A DNA stretch of 45,876 nt from Methanobacteriota archaeon (lineage in GTDB: Archaea > Thermoplasmatota > Poseidoniia > Poseidoniales > Thalassarchaeaceae), in NCBI GenBank assembly GCA_002730095.1, contig PBZE01000047.1, positions 1-45,876 of the forward strand, given 5' to 3'. A program made the position numbers and the translations under genes. This document shows positions 6,819-16,196 of the stretch, one piece after another. The notes under the pieces were generated by a model. It was given only the letters and a program-made list of their open reading frames with translations. It did not search any database and was not told the origin of the DNA. Within the stretch, counting starts at the first letter, position 1, and each line of letters starts with the position of its first letter.

Positions 6819-9479
6819 ATGACAGGCCCGAAACCGAGGCAACGGTTACCTGACATTGACCCTGAAGAGACAGATGAGTGGCTAGAGTCATTGAGGTCGG
6901 TGGTCGATTCCCACGGGGTAGAGAGGGCTAGGATGCTCCTCCATGAATTGATGATAGAGGCTAGTGATTTATCGATCCCGATAAGGCCTCCTTCCAGAAC
7001 CCCATATCTGAATACTATTTCTCTGGATCAGCAACCACCGTATCCGGGCGATTTGACTGTTGAGAGAAAGATTCAGAATACAATTCTGTGGAATGCAGCG
7101 GTTGTAGTATCAGACTCCAATCGAAGAATAGACGGATTAGGGGGGCATATTTCGACATACGCTTCAAGCTCCACTCTATACGAGGTGGGATTCAACCACA
7201 TTTTCAGAGGCAAGGAGTACAACGGGATTGGCGATGCCATATACATCCAAGGACATGGAAGCCCAGGAATATATGCGAGGGCATTTCTAGAAGGAAGAAT
7301 ATCTCGTGATCAGATGCTTAATTTCAGACAGGAGGCATTCAAAGATGGACTTTCCTCGTACCCCCATCCAAGATTAATGCCCGAATTCTGGGAATACACT
7401 ACCGTTTCTATGGGACTAGGTCCATTGGGCGCCGTTATGCAAGCAAGGTTCTGGAAGTACCTTCACCAGAGAGGACTTGCAGATACTTCAGAGAGCAGAG
7501 TCTTCGCTTTCCTCGGTGATGGAGAGATGGACGAGCCAGAAGCAATCGCTTCGATCGCAATAGCTGGTAGGGAGAATCTCGATAATCTCATAGTAGTAGT
7601 AAATTGCAATCTTCAGCGTCTCGACGGTCCTGTTCGTGGTAATTCCAAGATAATTCAGGAGTTAGAAGGACTCTACAGAGGTGCTGGTTGGACCGTAATC
7701 AAGGTACTATGGTCTTCAGGGTGGGACCGCATAATGAACGAGGACTCTCTGGGGGTTGTGCTTTCTAGAATCGAAGGAATAAATGATGGCGACTGGCAAA
7801 GGATGAGCACCCTTCCTCCTTCTGAATTTAGAAAGGAATTCTTCTCTGGTGATGAGAAGCTATTCAGTTTGGGAGAGGCATTGTCCGACGATGACATAGA
7901 GAATCTAAGAAGAGGCGGGCACGATCCTCGCAAAGTATACGCTGCATACAAGGCTGCAGAAGCTGCCGAAGGCCCTGCTGTAATACTTTCTCACACAGTC
8001 AAAGGATGGGGAATAGACTCGTTCGAGGGAAGAAACTCAACCCATCAAAAAAAGAAGATGTCAATGGAGGATCTAATTGCCTACCGTGACTCTTTGGAGC
8101 TCCCAATAGAGAATGAGGATCTAGAAGAGAGTCCCTTATTCCATCCAGGAGAAGACTCGGAAGAAATCGAGTACATAGTGAAAAGAAGAGAGCATCTAGG
8201 GGGTTATCTGCCTTCAAGAAAATCCCCAATTATAGGCATAGAGGTGCCGGACGAATCCACCTTTTCTGAATTTGATGAGGGTACCAGAGAAGGGCAACTA
8301 GTCTCAACTACGATGGTATTCGTAAGACTGCTGAGAAAACTCCTCAAGTCTGAGATCGGATCTAGAGTAGTCCCTATTATTCCCGATGAAGGAAGGACAT
8401 TTGGTATGGACCCACTTTTCAGCGAGTTCGGAATTTTCTCACAACATGGGCAGAAATATACCCCTGTCGACCACAAGATGCTAATGAATTACAAAGAATC
8501 TGAATCAGGACAAATAATTCAGGAGGGTATCGCTGAAGCAACATCCATGGCAACATGGACAGCTTCAGCCACCTCCTACTCTCACTCCTCTTCCCCCACT
8601 CTCCCATTCTATACCTTCTACTCTATGTTCGGGTTCCAGAGAACCGCGGATCAAGTATGGGCTGCAGCCGACTCAAGAGCTAGGGGGTTCTTGATGGGGG
8701 CAACAGCAGGTAGAACGACACTCAATGGAGAAGGGCTCCAGCATCAAGACGGGCACAGTCTTCTTTTCGCTTCAACAGTTCCCGGCTGTCGTGCTTGGGA
8801 CCCTGCCTATGCATACGAGCTTGCTACAATAATAAGGCATGGAATTGATGAAATGTGGGGGATGAACAAGGATGTTATCCACTACGTGATGTTGTATAAT
8901 GAGAATCAACAGCAACCCGCTAAGCCAGACGGATCTGATGAGGGGATAATCAAAGGCGCCTACAAAGTTCAAGGATCCAAAAATCCAAATTCTCGTCATG
9001 TGAGAATCTTGGGCTCTGGGCCCATATTGCAATATGCTAGAGATGCAGCATCGATGCTAGAATCCGAGTATGGCATCTCCTCCGATGTTTGGTCGGTCAC
9101 TTCATACGGAGAGCTCAGGAGGGATGGATTGGAGACGGAGCGTCATAACAGGCTAAACCCCCAATCGCAAGAATCTCCATATGTCTCAGATTGTTTTGGA
9201 GATGATACACCAACAATCGCTGTATCAGACTACATCGCAGCGGTTCCTGAGATGATACAGAGATGGGTCGGAGGCAGGTTCACTGTCCTTGGGACTGATG
9301 GCTTTGGAAGGTCAGATACTAGAGAGGAACTCAGAAGATTCTTCGAGATTGATACTAGGAGTATAGTTCTAGCAGCACTTTCAACACTCGAGAGAGAGGG
9401 AGAATTACCTCAAGGAACAGTAAAGGAAGAATCCAAGAAGATGGGAATTGATACTCACAGGGACGACAAGGCGGCCTAA
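6819..9479 (+). CDS. aceE: Pyruvate dehydrogenase E1 component, homodimeric (AceE type)
   Basis: The thiamine-diphosphate-dependent E1 subunit that decarboxylates pyruvate and acetylates the lipoyl group of E2, feeding acetyl-CoA formation. At 886 aa it is practically the length of the Escherichia coli enzyme (887). Typical segments are IDPEETDEWLESLRSVVDSHG at the start (about 12-32), IYIQGHGSPGIYARAFLEGR, the ThDP-binding FLGDGEMDEPEA (G233-D238) with NCNLQRLDGPVRGN, the loop NSTHQKKKMS, IIPDEGRTFGMDPLF, IIQEGIAEATSM, and NGEGLQHQDGHSLL. These hold the histidines and glutamates that line the active site in AceE. The start is the ATG behind an AGGTGAT site. No E2 or E3 gene is nearby, so the other subunits must be elsewhere. 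It is a bacterial-type enzyme in an archaeal context, suggesting ancient transfer. Confidence 0.95.
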   Translation: MTGPKPRQRLPDIDPEETDEWLESLRSVVDSHGVERARMLLHELMIEASDLSIPIRPPSRTPYLNTISLDQQPPYPGDLTVERKIQNTILWNAAVVVSDSNRRIDGLGGHISTYASSSTLYEVGFNHIFRGKEYNGIGDAIYIQGHGSPGIYARAFLEGRISRDQMLNFRQEAFKDGLSSYPHPRLMPEFWEYTTVSMGLGPLGAVMQARFWKYLHQRGLADTSESRVFAFLGDGEMDEPEAIASIAIAGRENLDNLIVVVNCNLQRLDGPVRGNSKIIQELEGLYRGAGWTVIKVLWSSGWDRIMNEDSLGVVLSRIEGINDGDWQRMSTLPPSEFRKEFFSGDEKLFSLGEALSDDDIENLRRGGHDPRKVYAAYKAAEAAEGPAVILSHTVKGWGIDSFEGRNSTHQKKKMSMEDLIAYRDSLELPIENEDLEESPLFHPGEDSEEIEYIVKRREHLGGYLPSRKSPIIGIEVPDESTFSEFDEGTREGQLVSTTMVFVRLLRKLLKSEIGSRVVPIIPDEGRTFGMDPLFSEFGIFSQHGQKYTPVDHKMLMNYKESESGQIIQEGIAEATSMATWTASATSYSHSSSPTLPFYTFYSMFGFQRTADQVWAAADSRARGFLMGATAGRTTLNGEGLQHQDGHSLLFASTVPGCRAWDPAYAYELATIIRHGIDEMWGMNKDVIHYVMLYNENQQQPAKPDGSDEGIIKGAYKVQGSKNPNSRHVRILGSGPILQYARDAASMLESEYGISSDVWSVTSYGELRRDGLETERHNRLNPQSQESPYVSDCFGDDTPTIAVSDYIAAVPEMIQRWVGGRFTVLGTDGFGRSDTREELRRFFEIDTRSIVLAALSTLEREGELPQGTVKEESKKMGIDTHRDDKAA

Positions 9480-9481
9480 CT

Positions 9482-9586
9482 ATGAGTAAAGCCAAGAGAG
9501 CTGTAAAATTAATTTCATGGATTTGGAGAAATAAGATCTTTCTTGCTACCATTGGATCTATAATTTCCAAATTTAGACGTAAATAA
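9482..9586 (+). CDS. Possible 34-aa basic membrane microprotein
   Basis: A short ATG-initiated ORF begins two bases after the aceE stop. It encodes a 34-residue peptide with lysine/arginine-rich ends (MSKAKRAVK at the start, KFRRK at the end) and a hydrophobic centre with tryptophans and isoleucines. This would suit a short membrane-inserted or amphipathic peptide. No strong ribosome binding site precedes it apart from the possibility of coupling to aceE translation. No family is recognised. It could be a chance ORF in an AT-rich spacer. Confidence 0.3.
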   Translation: MSKAKRAVKLISWIWRNKIFLATIGSIISKFRRK

Positions 9587-9607
9587 TGAAATTATCTTAC
9601 TATCTGT

Positions 9608-10375
9608 TTAGCCCAGAGAAGGATCATTCAGGGCGTAATTATACGATAGAGCATCCCCGATTCTAACCCAATCAGGTGTAGTGCCATCAATCCAATCATA
9701 TCTGTGACCAGGTATAAGCCTCCAATCTTCGGGAAGGCTCTTCAGAATATTTTTTGCATGTCGAATGCTACTCCATTGATCTCTCGGGCTGCTTCCAGGC
9801 AGATCTACTCTCCCCATTCCATTAGTGAATAGCAGGTCACCTGCATGATATACCCCATGGCCATGGATAGTGACGTGACCGGGGGCATGTCCCGGAGAAT
9901 GAGTCACCATCAGGGAAATCGATCCAGCTTCCCATTCTACTGATGTATTAGGAGCATTTTTCCAAGTCCTATCGAAGTCAACATTTTCGAATACTACATG
10001 ATTTATCAGATCCGGAACTCGAGCATCTTCATGCCCCCAAACTTCCACATCAGGATTTAGTTCAATCATCGATGAGTATCCAGCTACATGATCTCTATGG
10101 GTGTGAGTGTACAAGAGATGGGTGGGATTGAGGCCCTCTTGAGCTAGTGCGTCAGTCCATCTGACCGAATCGAACGGGTCGACAATTACCACGATTTCAT
10201 TTTCTCTGTCTATGAATGCAGTATTCATATTCATGTACGCTCCCATCTGAGTGACCCAGACCTCTATCCCATCCCCTACTAGTGCTTTGTCGAACTCCCC
10301 GTCTGCTAGCATGTTCTGTCGCAACCCGCCATATCCAATAGCTATGGCGGAAGTGTCTATGGGGGCAGGGTTCAA
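9608..10375 (-). CDS. MBL-fold metallo-hydrolase (glyoxalase II-like)
   Basis: A 255-aa metallo-beta-lactamase-fold hydrolase. The binuclear metal site is intact: HTHRDH (H91, H93, D95, H96), PGH (H163), YHAGD (D180) and PGH (H224). This pattern and the HSPGHAPGHVTIHG loop fit the glyoxalase II / persulfide dioxygenase-like branch, which hydrolyses thioesters or oxidises persulfides; the exact substrate cannot be told. The best start is a TTG at 10375 with a GAGGTG ribosome binding site eight bases upstream. An internal ATG at 10324 is possible but would remove conserved sequence. It is divergently arranged with leuS. Confidence 0.8.
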   Translation of the reverse strand: MNPAPIDTSAIAIGYGGLRQNMLADGEFDKALVGDGIEVWVTQMGAYMNMNTAFIDRENEIVVIVDPFDSVRWTDALAQEGLNPTHLLYTHTHRDHVAGYSSMIELNPDVEVWGHEDARVPDLINHVVFENVDFDRTWKNAPNTSVEWEAGSISLMVTHSPGHAPGHVTIHGHGVYHAGDLLFTNGMGRVDLPGSSPRDQWSSIRHAKNILKSLPEDWRLIPGHRYDWIDGTTPDWVRIGDALSYNYALNDPSLG

Positions 10376-10383
10376 AATCGCCC

Positions 10384-10398
10384 CACCTCTAGGAGGTG
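10384..10398. promoter_or_regulatory. Inverted repeat carrying Shine-Dalgarno sequences on both strands
   Basis: CACCTC-TAG-GAGGTG is a perfect 6-3-6 palindrome between the divergent MBL and leuS genes. The minus-strand arm is the GAGGTG ribosome binding site for the TTG start at 10375. The plus-strand arm is a similar GGAGGTG just before GTG codons at 10396/10400, but not at a good distance from the likely leuS start at 10501. Confidence 0.4.
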
Positions 10399-10500
10399 CG
10401 TGGCAAGAATATCCCTAACGAAGCTCTATCCGGAGAGATGGTCGGCGTTGCTGACTCTTCAGCAAGGCGCCTAGTTCCCCTAGGAGTCGAGGTGAGAAAG

Positions 10501-13359
10501 ATGTCGTATGATGCTCATGAAGTCGAGAATAAATGGCAGCGCATATGGGCGGAAGACAGAGTTTTTGAAGTCGAAGTCGATATTTCAAAGCCCAAGTTCT
10601 ACTGCCTTGAAATGTTTCCATACCCCTCAGGTAATATGCACATGGGGCATGTTAGAAACTACTCAATAGGGGATGCGATGGCTAGATTTCAGAGAATGAT
10701 GGGAAAGAATGTGCTCTACCCCATGGGATACGACTCCTTTGGGATGCCAGCAGAAAATGCCGCAAAGAAGGAATCTGGACATCCTCACACAGTCACAGAG
10801 AGAAACATCTCCATGATAAGAGCCGATCAAGAGAGAATGGGATATTCATATGATTGGAGGAGGATGTTCGCAACCTCTACCCCGGAGTATTATCGATGGA
10901 ATCAAGAGATATTTCTGAAATTCTATGAGGCAGGTCTTGTTGAGAGAAGATTTGCCCCTGTAAACTGGTGCAATGATTGTGACACAGTCTTGGCAAATGA
11001 GCAAGTCAAGAATAATCGATGTTGGAGATGCGGCCTTGAGGTAGTGCAGAAAGATATGGCTCAGTGGTTCCTCAAGATGACTATGTATGCCGATGAGCTC
11101 TTAGAAGAGCTTGACGAGATAGAATTCCCAGAGAACGTGAAAACCATGCAAAGAAACTGGATTGGACGTTCACAAGGTGCTCACATCAATTTCGAGATAG
11201 TCGACTCTGGGTCGGTAATCGGTGCCTTCACTACACGACCAGACACAATTTTTGGAGTAACTTTTGTAACACTTTCTCCCGAACATCCCCTATGTCAAGA
11301 GTTAGTATCCGGAACAGAGTATGAAGAAGCATGGACTGAGTTGAGGGATGAATGCTCGAGGATGACCGAATTCGAGAGAATAAACATGCTGAAGGAGAAG
11401 AAAGGAGTGCCACTAGGGAAGTTTGCCATCAATCCTCTCAGCGGGGAAGAAGTTCCAATTTATGCTGGAAATTTCGTTGTTGCAAGCTACGGTACCGGAG
11501 CAGTAATGGGAGTTCCGGGGCATGATCAGAGGGACTATGACTTCGCGAAGAAGTATGGAATCCCAATTAAGCCGGTCCTCGTAAGAAATAAGGGAGATGT
11601 GGCAGAGGAAGAAAATCCAGTATTCGACGGATTGGGTTGGATGGTCAACTCAACCAGGGAAACCTTCGACGGATTGTTTGGCAACGAGGCGAAGGAAGCC
11701 GTCATTTCATCCTTGGAGAACGAGGGATCGGGGCATGGCACTATCCAGTATAGGCTCAAGGACTGGCTCTTGAGCCGCCAGAGATTCTGGGGGACCCCAA
11801 TACCCATGATTCATTGTGATGATTGCGGTGTCGTTCCAGTCAATTCTTCTGACTTGCCAGTTGAGCTTCCTCTTGATGTCAAATTCAGCTGGGAAGACAG
11901 TGGAAACCCTCTAGCCTCAAACAACAAATTCCTAGAGGCGACATGTCCAAATTGCGGCAACCAAGCAACCCGTGAAACAGATACAATGGATACCTTTTAC
12001 GACTCATCTTGGTATTTCATGAGATTTGCAGATTCAAACAATGATTCAGAGCCATTTGCATCACAGAACGTGAATTATTGGTTGGAAGGCGGAGTCGATC
12101 TATACATAGGAGGCATAGAGCATGCGGTGATGCATCTCCTTTATGCCCGATTCTTCACTAAGGCCACACGAGATTTGGGAATGAATTTGGTAGGCGAACC
12201 CTTTGGCCGCCTTGTATGCCAAGGAATGCTAAACGCCCCCGCGCCTTTCTGTGTCAGTTGTAATTCTGAATATCATGTAGACTATTTTGGCGGGAAGTGC
12301 CCCAATTGTGGAAATACACTCAGTACTAGATCAGTAAAAATGGGCAAGTCACTAGGAAATACGATTAGTCCAGGAGATATGGTTGAGAAGTTCGGTGCAG
12401 ACACCGTACGACTATTCATCCTCTTTGGAGCAAACCCAGAGGCCGGAATGGATTGGTCCGACAGCGCGTTGGAAGCAAATAGTCGTCAAATGAATCAGAT
12501 CATTGAGGCTTTCAGAAATGCTTCAGATATCGAATCTAAGAGCTGTGAAATGGATGATTGGTTACTTGGTCGTTTACTTGACAATCGCACAAGATGGGTA
12601 GACGCGATGAATGATGTAAGCCTTCGAGAAGGTGTTATGATTAGCCACTTTGAAATGCTCTCAGACTGGCAGTGGTACCGAAGAAGAGGTGGATCCGACA
12701 AATCCACAATACAACGCTATCTTACAAATTGGGCAGAGATGCTAGCTCCAGCCACTCCCCATATAGCGGAGGAATTCTGGAATTGGCTGGGCGGAGAGGG
12801 CTTACTCGCTTCCAATACCCTTTCGAATATTTCCGATCTTTCATCGAGGAACTGGTCGAATATTCTAGCGAGGGAAGAATATTTACGAGATCTGATAGAC
12901 TCTGCCAGGAATATCAAATCTCTCGCACAGAAGCACTCTGAGACCCCATTAACAAAGATGGTTATACAAACATCACCATCATGGAAATCCGAATTAGCTT
13001 GTAATGCTGTTGAGATGTCAATATTGGATTTCGATTTCAAGGAAAAGGGACAGGACTATCTCAAGAATCTACCAATCTTTGAAAATGAAAATCTCAGAGG
13101 CGAAATTTTCCAAACTTGGATGTCCCTGACTTCAGGAACAAAGAAGAAGAGGGGCAAGATAAACACATGGTCAGAAGGACAGAAGACTCTAGTGAAGAAC
13201 CGTTTTGATGAATCATCCACAATAAACAAAAACTCAGATTTTATCGCCAATTCCCTAGGAATAGAAAGTGTGACATCATACAGGGTAGGTGATGGCATGG
13301 ATGTGGCTGGAAAGGCAAAGGTCTCTTTCCCATTGGAGCCCGGAATCGCATTTATCTGA
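10501..13359 (+). CDS. leuS: Leucyl-tRNA synthetase, bacterial type
   Basis: Charges tRNA-Leu with leucine. The N-terminal class I signature is MFPYPSGNMHMGHVRNYSIGD in two parts, with HMGH at residues 47-50 in place of HIGH. The KMSKS loop reads KMGKS (613-617). The CP1 editing domain is present (TTRPDTIFGVTFVTLSPEHPL and GVPGHDQRDYDFA). Four CxxC pairs form zinc-binding elements (CNDCD...CWRC, CDDCG, CPNCG, CVSC...CPNC). The HMGHVRNYSIGDAMARFQRM layout and DSSWYFMRF motif mark the bacterial type. The ATG at 10501 is preferred over the GTG at 10396: GAGGTGA lies five bases before it, and the protein then starts where bacterial LeuRS starts (952 aa). Confidence 0.92.
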   Translation: MSYDAHEVENKWQRIWAEDRVFEVEVDISKPKFYCLEMFPYPSGNMHMGHVRNYSIGDAMARFQRMMGKNVLYPMGYDSFGMPAENAAKKESGHPHTVTERNISMIRADQERMGYSYDWRRMFATSTPEYYRWNQEIFLKFYEAGLVERRFAPVNWCNDCDTVLANEQVKNNRCWRCGLEVVQKDMAQWFLKMTMYADELLEELDEIEFPENVKTMQRNWIGRSQGAHINFEIVDSGSVIGAFTTRPDTIFGVTFVTLSPEHPLCQELVSGTEYEEAWTELRDECSRMTEFERINMLKEKKGVPLGKFAINPLSGEEVPIYAGNFVVASYGTGAVMGVPGHDQRDYDFAKKYGIPIKPVLVRNKGDVAEEENPVFDGLGWMVNSTRETFDGLFGNEAKEAVISSLENEGSGHGTIQYRLKDWLLSRQRFWGTPIPMIHCDDCGVVPVNSSDLPVELPLDVKFSWEDSGNPLASNNKFLEATCPNCGNQATRETDTMDTFYDSSWYFMRFADSNNDSEPFASQNVNYWLEGGVDLYIGGIEHAVMHLLYARFFTKATRDLGMNLVGEPFGRLVCQGMLNAPAPFCVSCNSEYHVDYFGGKCPNCGNTLSTRSVKMGKSLGNTISPGDMVEKFGADTVRLFILFGANPEAGMDWSDSALEANSRQMNQIIEAFRNASDIESKSCEMDDWLLGRLLDNRTRWVDAMNDVSLREGVMISHFEMLSDWQWYRRRGGSDKSTIQRYLTNWAEMLAPATPHIAEEFWNWLGGEGLLASNTLSNISDLSSRNWSNILAREEYLRDLIDSARNIKSLAQKHSETPLTKMVIQTSPSWKSELACNAVEMSILDFDFKEKGQDYLKNLPIFENENLRGEIFQTWMSLTSGTKKKRGKINTWSEGQKTLVKNRFDESSTINKNSDFIANSLGIESVTSYRVGDGMDVAGKAKVSFPLEPGIAFI

Positions 13360-13406
13360 ATCTAGTAAAGGGAAATTTTCAATCAGCCCCCCCTCCTCAC
13401 ATTGAC

Positions 13407-16196
13407 ATGGTAGCGGAGGACTTCGGAGAAATCAGCTTCTCAGGAAAACTCAGGCCATCACAGCTTGCTTCTTCTGAAGTTATCAAGAAAGAGCTGGATC
13501 GGAACTCTAAGGAATTACTCATCGTAGCCCCTCCTGGATCCGGAAAGACTGTTTTGGGATTATATGTCTGGTCAGATTTAGTCAGACTCCCTACATTGGT
13601 TTTGAGCCCCAACTCCGCCATACAGGCCCAATGGGTCGAGAGAGCAAAGGAATTATTCTATCTGGATGGCAGGGAAGGTGATATAGGAACAGACCCAAAG
13701 AAGCCAGGCATCCTTACCTCACTTACATACCAGTCAGTCACACTCCCAAAGAGAGGTGGAGATAGCCTAGATGAATCGGCATTGGAATTGTGGATTAGTA
13801 GTCTGATGACACCGAACCAGGAAGATGGCTCCGTAGAGGCGGAAGATGAGGAGAGTGCTCAGGCATGGATAGGAGATTTGGAGGAGAAGAATCCGGAATA
13901 CTACTCTGATAGAATGGGACATTTCAGAAAGAAGGTTAGAGACTCTCTCTCTGAACATGGAAACGCTCTATGGGTCCTCCATGAGTCCTCACAGGACAAT
14001 CTGAAGAGACTCGCCGAGGTGGGAGTAGGGCTAATCATTCTCGATGAGTGCCATCACCTAATGGACCATTGGGGGAGGGTACTAGTTGAGATTAAGGAAT
14101 TTCTCGGAAATCCAATAATATTGGGGCTTACTGCCACACCTCCTGACAAAGCTAGCGAATCTTCTTCAAGTAGATATCTGGAACTATTTGGGGAGGTTGA
14201 CTATGAAGTCCCAGTTCCAGCACTTGTTAGAGATGCCAATCTCGCTCCATACCAGGACTTGGCTTACTTCGTTCGCCCCTCATCTGATGAGCTGAAATAC
14301 ATATCCAATGTTGACAAGGACTTCAACGAACTCCTCGAAGAATTAAGCAGGGGGCCTCAAGATAGAGAAGGAAGAACACCCAGACTTGATGTTTGGCTGG
14401 CAAAGGTCCTAGATGGACTAATCTTACCGGGAGGCAAAGCAAAGGATTGGAATGCATTCTATAGAAGGGATCCAAGACTAGCTGATGCGTCTAGAGCATA
14501 TCTCACAACCAGAAATCTGAGCTTGCCTCCTAATGTCCCCCCTCCTCCTCCTAATCTTGCATCAGCGGGAAGGAGTATGGACATTCTAATTACCGTACTA
14601 GATCGATACATCAGGAATGGCCTCATGAGGTCAAAAAGCTTGGATGATCATTCCCTAGCAGAGGAAGCGAAAAGAAAACTGAGGATGACAGGTGTGCAAA
14701 TTACAGGTAGCGGTCCTAGGCTATGCGCGTCCCCCGTTGGCAGGGTGATGGCATATGCCTCCGCAAAGTACGACGCACTCAGAAATATCCTGACCGCAGA
14801 GATGCAGGCACTTGGCCCCGATATCAGAGCTGTGATTGTTACCGACTTCGAGAAGACTTCTGCAACCGCATTAGTAGAGGGAGTTCTGGATGATGATGCT
14901 GGCGGAGCAGTGGCAGCTTTCCGAGCTATCCTCGGTACAGAGGATACCGATCGTCTAGATCCAGTTTTAATGACTGGTACTACAGTGCTCGTTGATGATG
15001 ATTTATTGGAGAGAATATTTCCTAGATTCGAAAAGTGGTCCTTTGAGAGAAATCTGGACATAAAATTCGACTATATTGAGCGAGGTGAGTACTTTGAGAT
15101 TCGTGGGCGAGGTAAGGATTGGCTACCAAGATATTACACAATGATGATTACGGAACTATTCCAAGAAGGGGTGACAAAATGCATTGTTGGCACAAGGGGC
15201 CTTCTTGGAGAAGGATGGGATGCTAGTAGAATAAATGTGCTTATCGACCTTACCACGGTAACAACAAGTATGAGTATCAATCAACTTAGAGGCAGGTCTT
15301 TCAGGCTCGACAAACATTGGCCTGATAAAGTAGCTAACAACTGGGATATCATATGTCTGGCTGATGAATTCACCAAGGGATTTGATGACTATCTAAGATT
15401 CAAGCGCAAGCACAAGCAACTGTATGGAGTATGTGATGATGGAGCTATCGAAAAGGGAGTTGGACACGTCCACGCGGCATTCACCGAGGCTGAGCCCGAA
15501 GGTGTGTCCGAAACAATGCAGATATTCAATGAAGAGATGTTGATGAGAGCAATGAACAGACCTAGGACCCGAGATCTTTGGGGTATCGGACAACCTTTCA
15601 ATGCAGTTCCTAAAGAGGCAATAGAGATCAAAGGTGCATTCGAGGGAGGTTTTCCAATTGCACGTAGAATCGGACTAGCTGGGTGGACCGACGAATCTCT
15701 TGTTCAGGCCATATCAAATGTTGTAGCGACTTCATTACAGGCCCTCGGGCACATAGGATATGATGCAAAGGTCGGAGGAGGGAATAGAGGAGGGGGTTGG
15801 TTAAGGGCGTACCTAGAAGACGCGACTGAGGAGGAATCGGAGATTTTTGCGGAAGCCATGCAGGAGGTACTCGGGCCTCTTGAAAATCCTAGATATGTAA
15901 TTCCAAGGGAAGTCAGAGTCATAAGCGAAACATGGTTGAGTGAGATGCTCCCTGAAGTCCTAGCCAAGTTCTTCCGCAAGAAGAGTAACACACTGGCGAT
16001 GTATCACGCAGTTCCTAAGATATTATGCAGAAACATCGAGGATGCCAAGGTGTTTGAGAAACAGTGGAACTTCAAGGTTAGTCCAGGGGAGGTAGTCTAT
16101 GGCCACAGCAGGAGCGGAAAGGAAACTGTTAGTACCATCAAGAGGGCAGGCCTGTCACCAAAAACCTCATTCCATCGAAAAAGCGTATTTTTGTGA
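13407..16196 (+). CDS. Superfamily 2 helicase (ResIII/DEAD-like), stand-alone
   Basis: A 929-aa superfamily 2 nucleic-acid helicase. Motif I is APPGSGKT (41-48), motif II DECHH (213-217), motif III LTATPP, and the second RecA domain has GTRGLLGEGWDASRINVLID followed by SINQLRGRSFRLD (motifs V and VI). A long acidic insertion occupies about residues 130-165, and about 250 residues separate motif III from the second domain. The C-terminal 250 residues are not recognised. The helicase core resembles type III restriction and UvrB-like families, but no nuclease or methyltransferase partner is nearby, so restriction is unlikely; a repair or RNA role is possible. It ends against the convergent AN1-finger gene with no gap. 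Confidence 0.8.
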   Translation: MVAEDFGEISFSGKLRPSQLASSEVIKKELDRNSKELLIVAPPGSGKTVLGLYVWSDLVRLPTLVLSPNSAIQAQWVERAKELFYLDGREGDIGTDPKKPGILTSLTYQSVTLPKRGGDSLDESALELWISSLMTPNQEDGSVEAEDEESAQAWIGDLEEKNPEYYSDRMGHFRKKVRDSLSEHGNALWVLHESSQDNLKRLAEVGVGLIILDECHHLMDHWGRVLVEIKEFLGNPIILGLTATPPDKASESSSSRYLELFGEVDYEVPVPALVRDANLAPYQDLAYFVRPSSDELKYISNVDKDFNELLEELSRGPQDREGRTPRLDVWLAKVLDGLILPGGKAKDWNAFYRRDPRLADASRAYLTTRNLSLPPNVPPPPPNLASAGRSMDILITVLDRYIRNGLMRSKSLDDHSLAEEAKRKLRMTGVQITGSGPRLCASPVGRVMAYASAKYDALRNILTAEMQALGPDIRAVIVTDFEKTSATALVEGVLDDDAGGAVAAFRAILGTEDTDRLDPVLMTGTTVLVDDDLLERIFPRFEKWSFERNLDIKFDYIERGEYFEIRGRGKDWLPRYYTMMITELFQEGVTKCIVGTRGLLGEGWDASRINVLIDLTTVTTSMSINQLRGRSFRLDKHWPDKVANNWDIICLADEFTKGFDDYLRFKRKHKQLYGVCDDGAIEKGVGHVHAAFTEAEPEGVSETMQIFNEEMLMRAMNRPRTRDLWGIGQPFNAVPKEAIEIKGAFEGGFPIARRIGLAGWTDESLVQAISNVVATSLQALGHIGYDAKVGGGNRGGGWLRAYLEDATEEESEIFAEAMQEVLGPLENPRYVIPREVRVISETWLSEMLPEVLAKFFRKKSNTLAMYHAVPKILCRNIEDAKVFEKQWNFKVSPGEVVYGHSRSGKETVSTIKRAGLSPKTSFHRKSVFL

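Noticed and set aside
12672-12941. ORF inside leuS in another frame
   Set aside because: It lies wholly within the C-terminal coding region of the synthetase and has no ribosome binding site of note.
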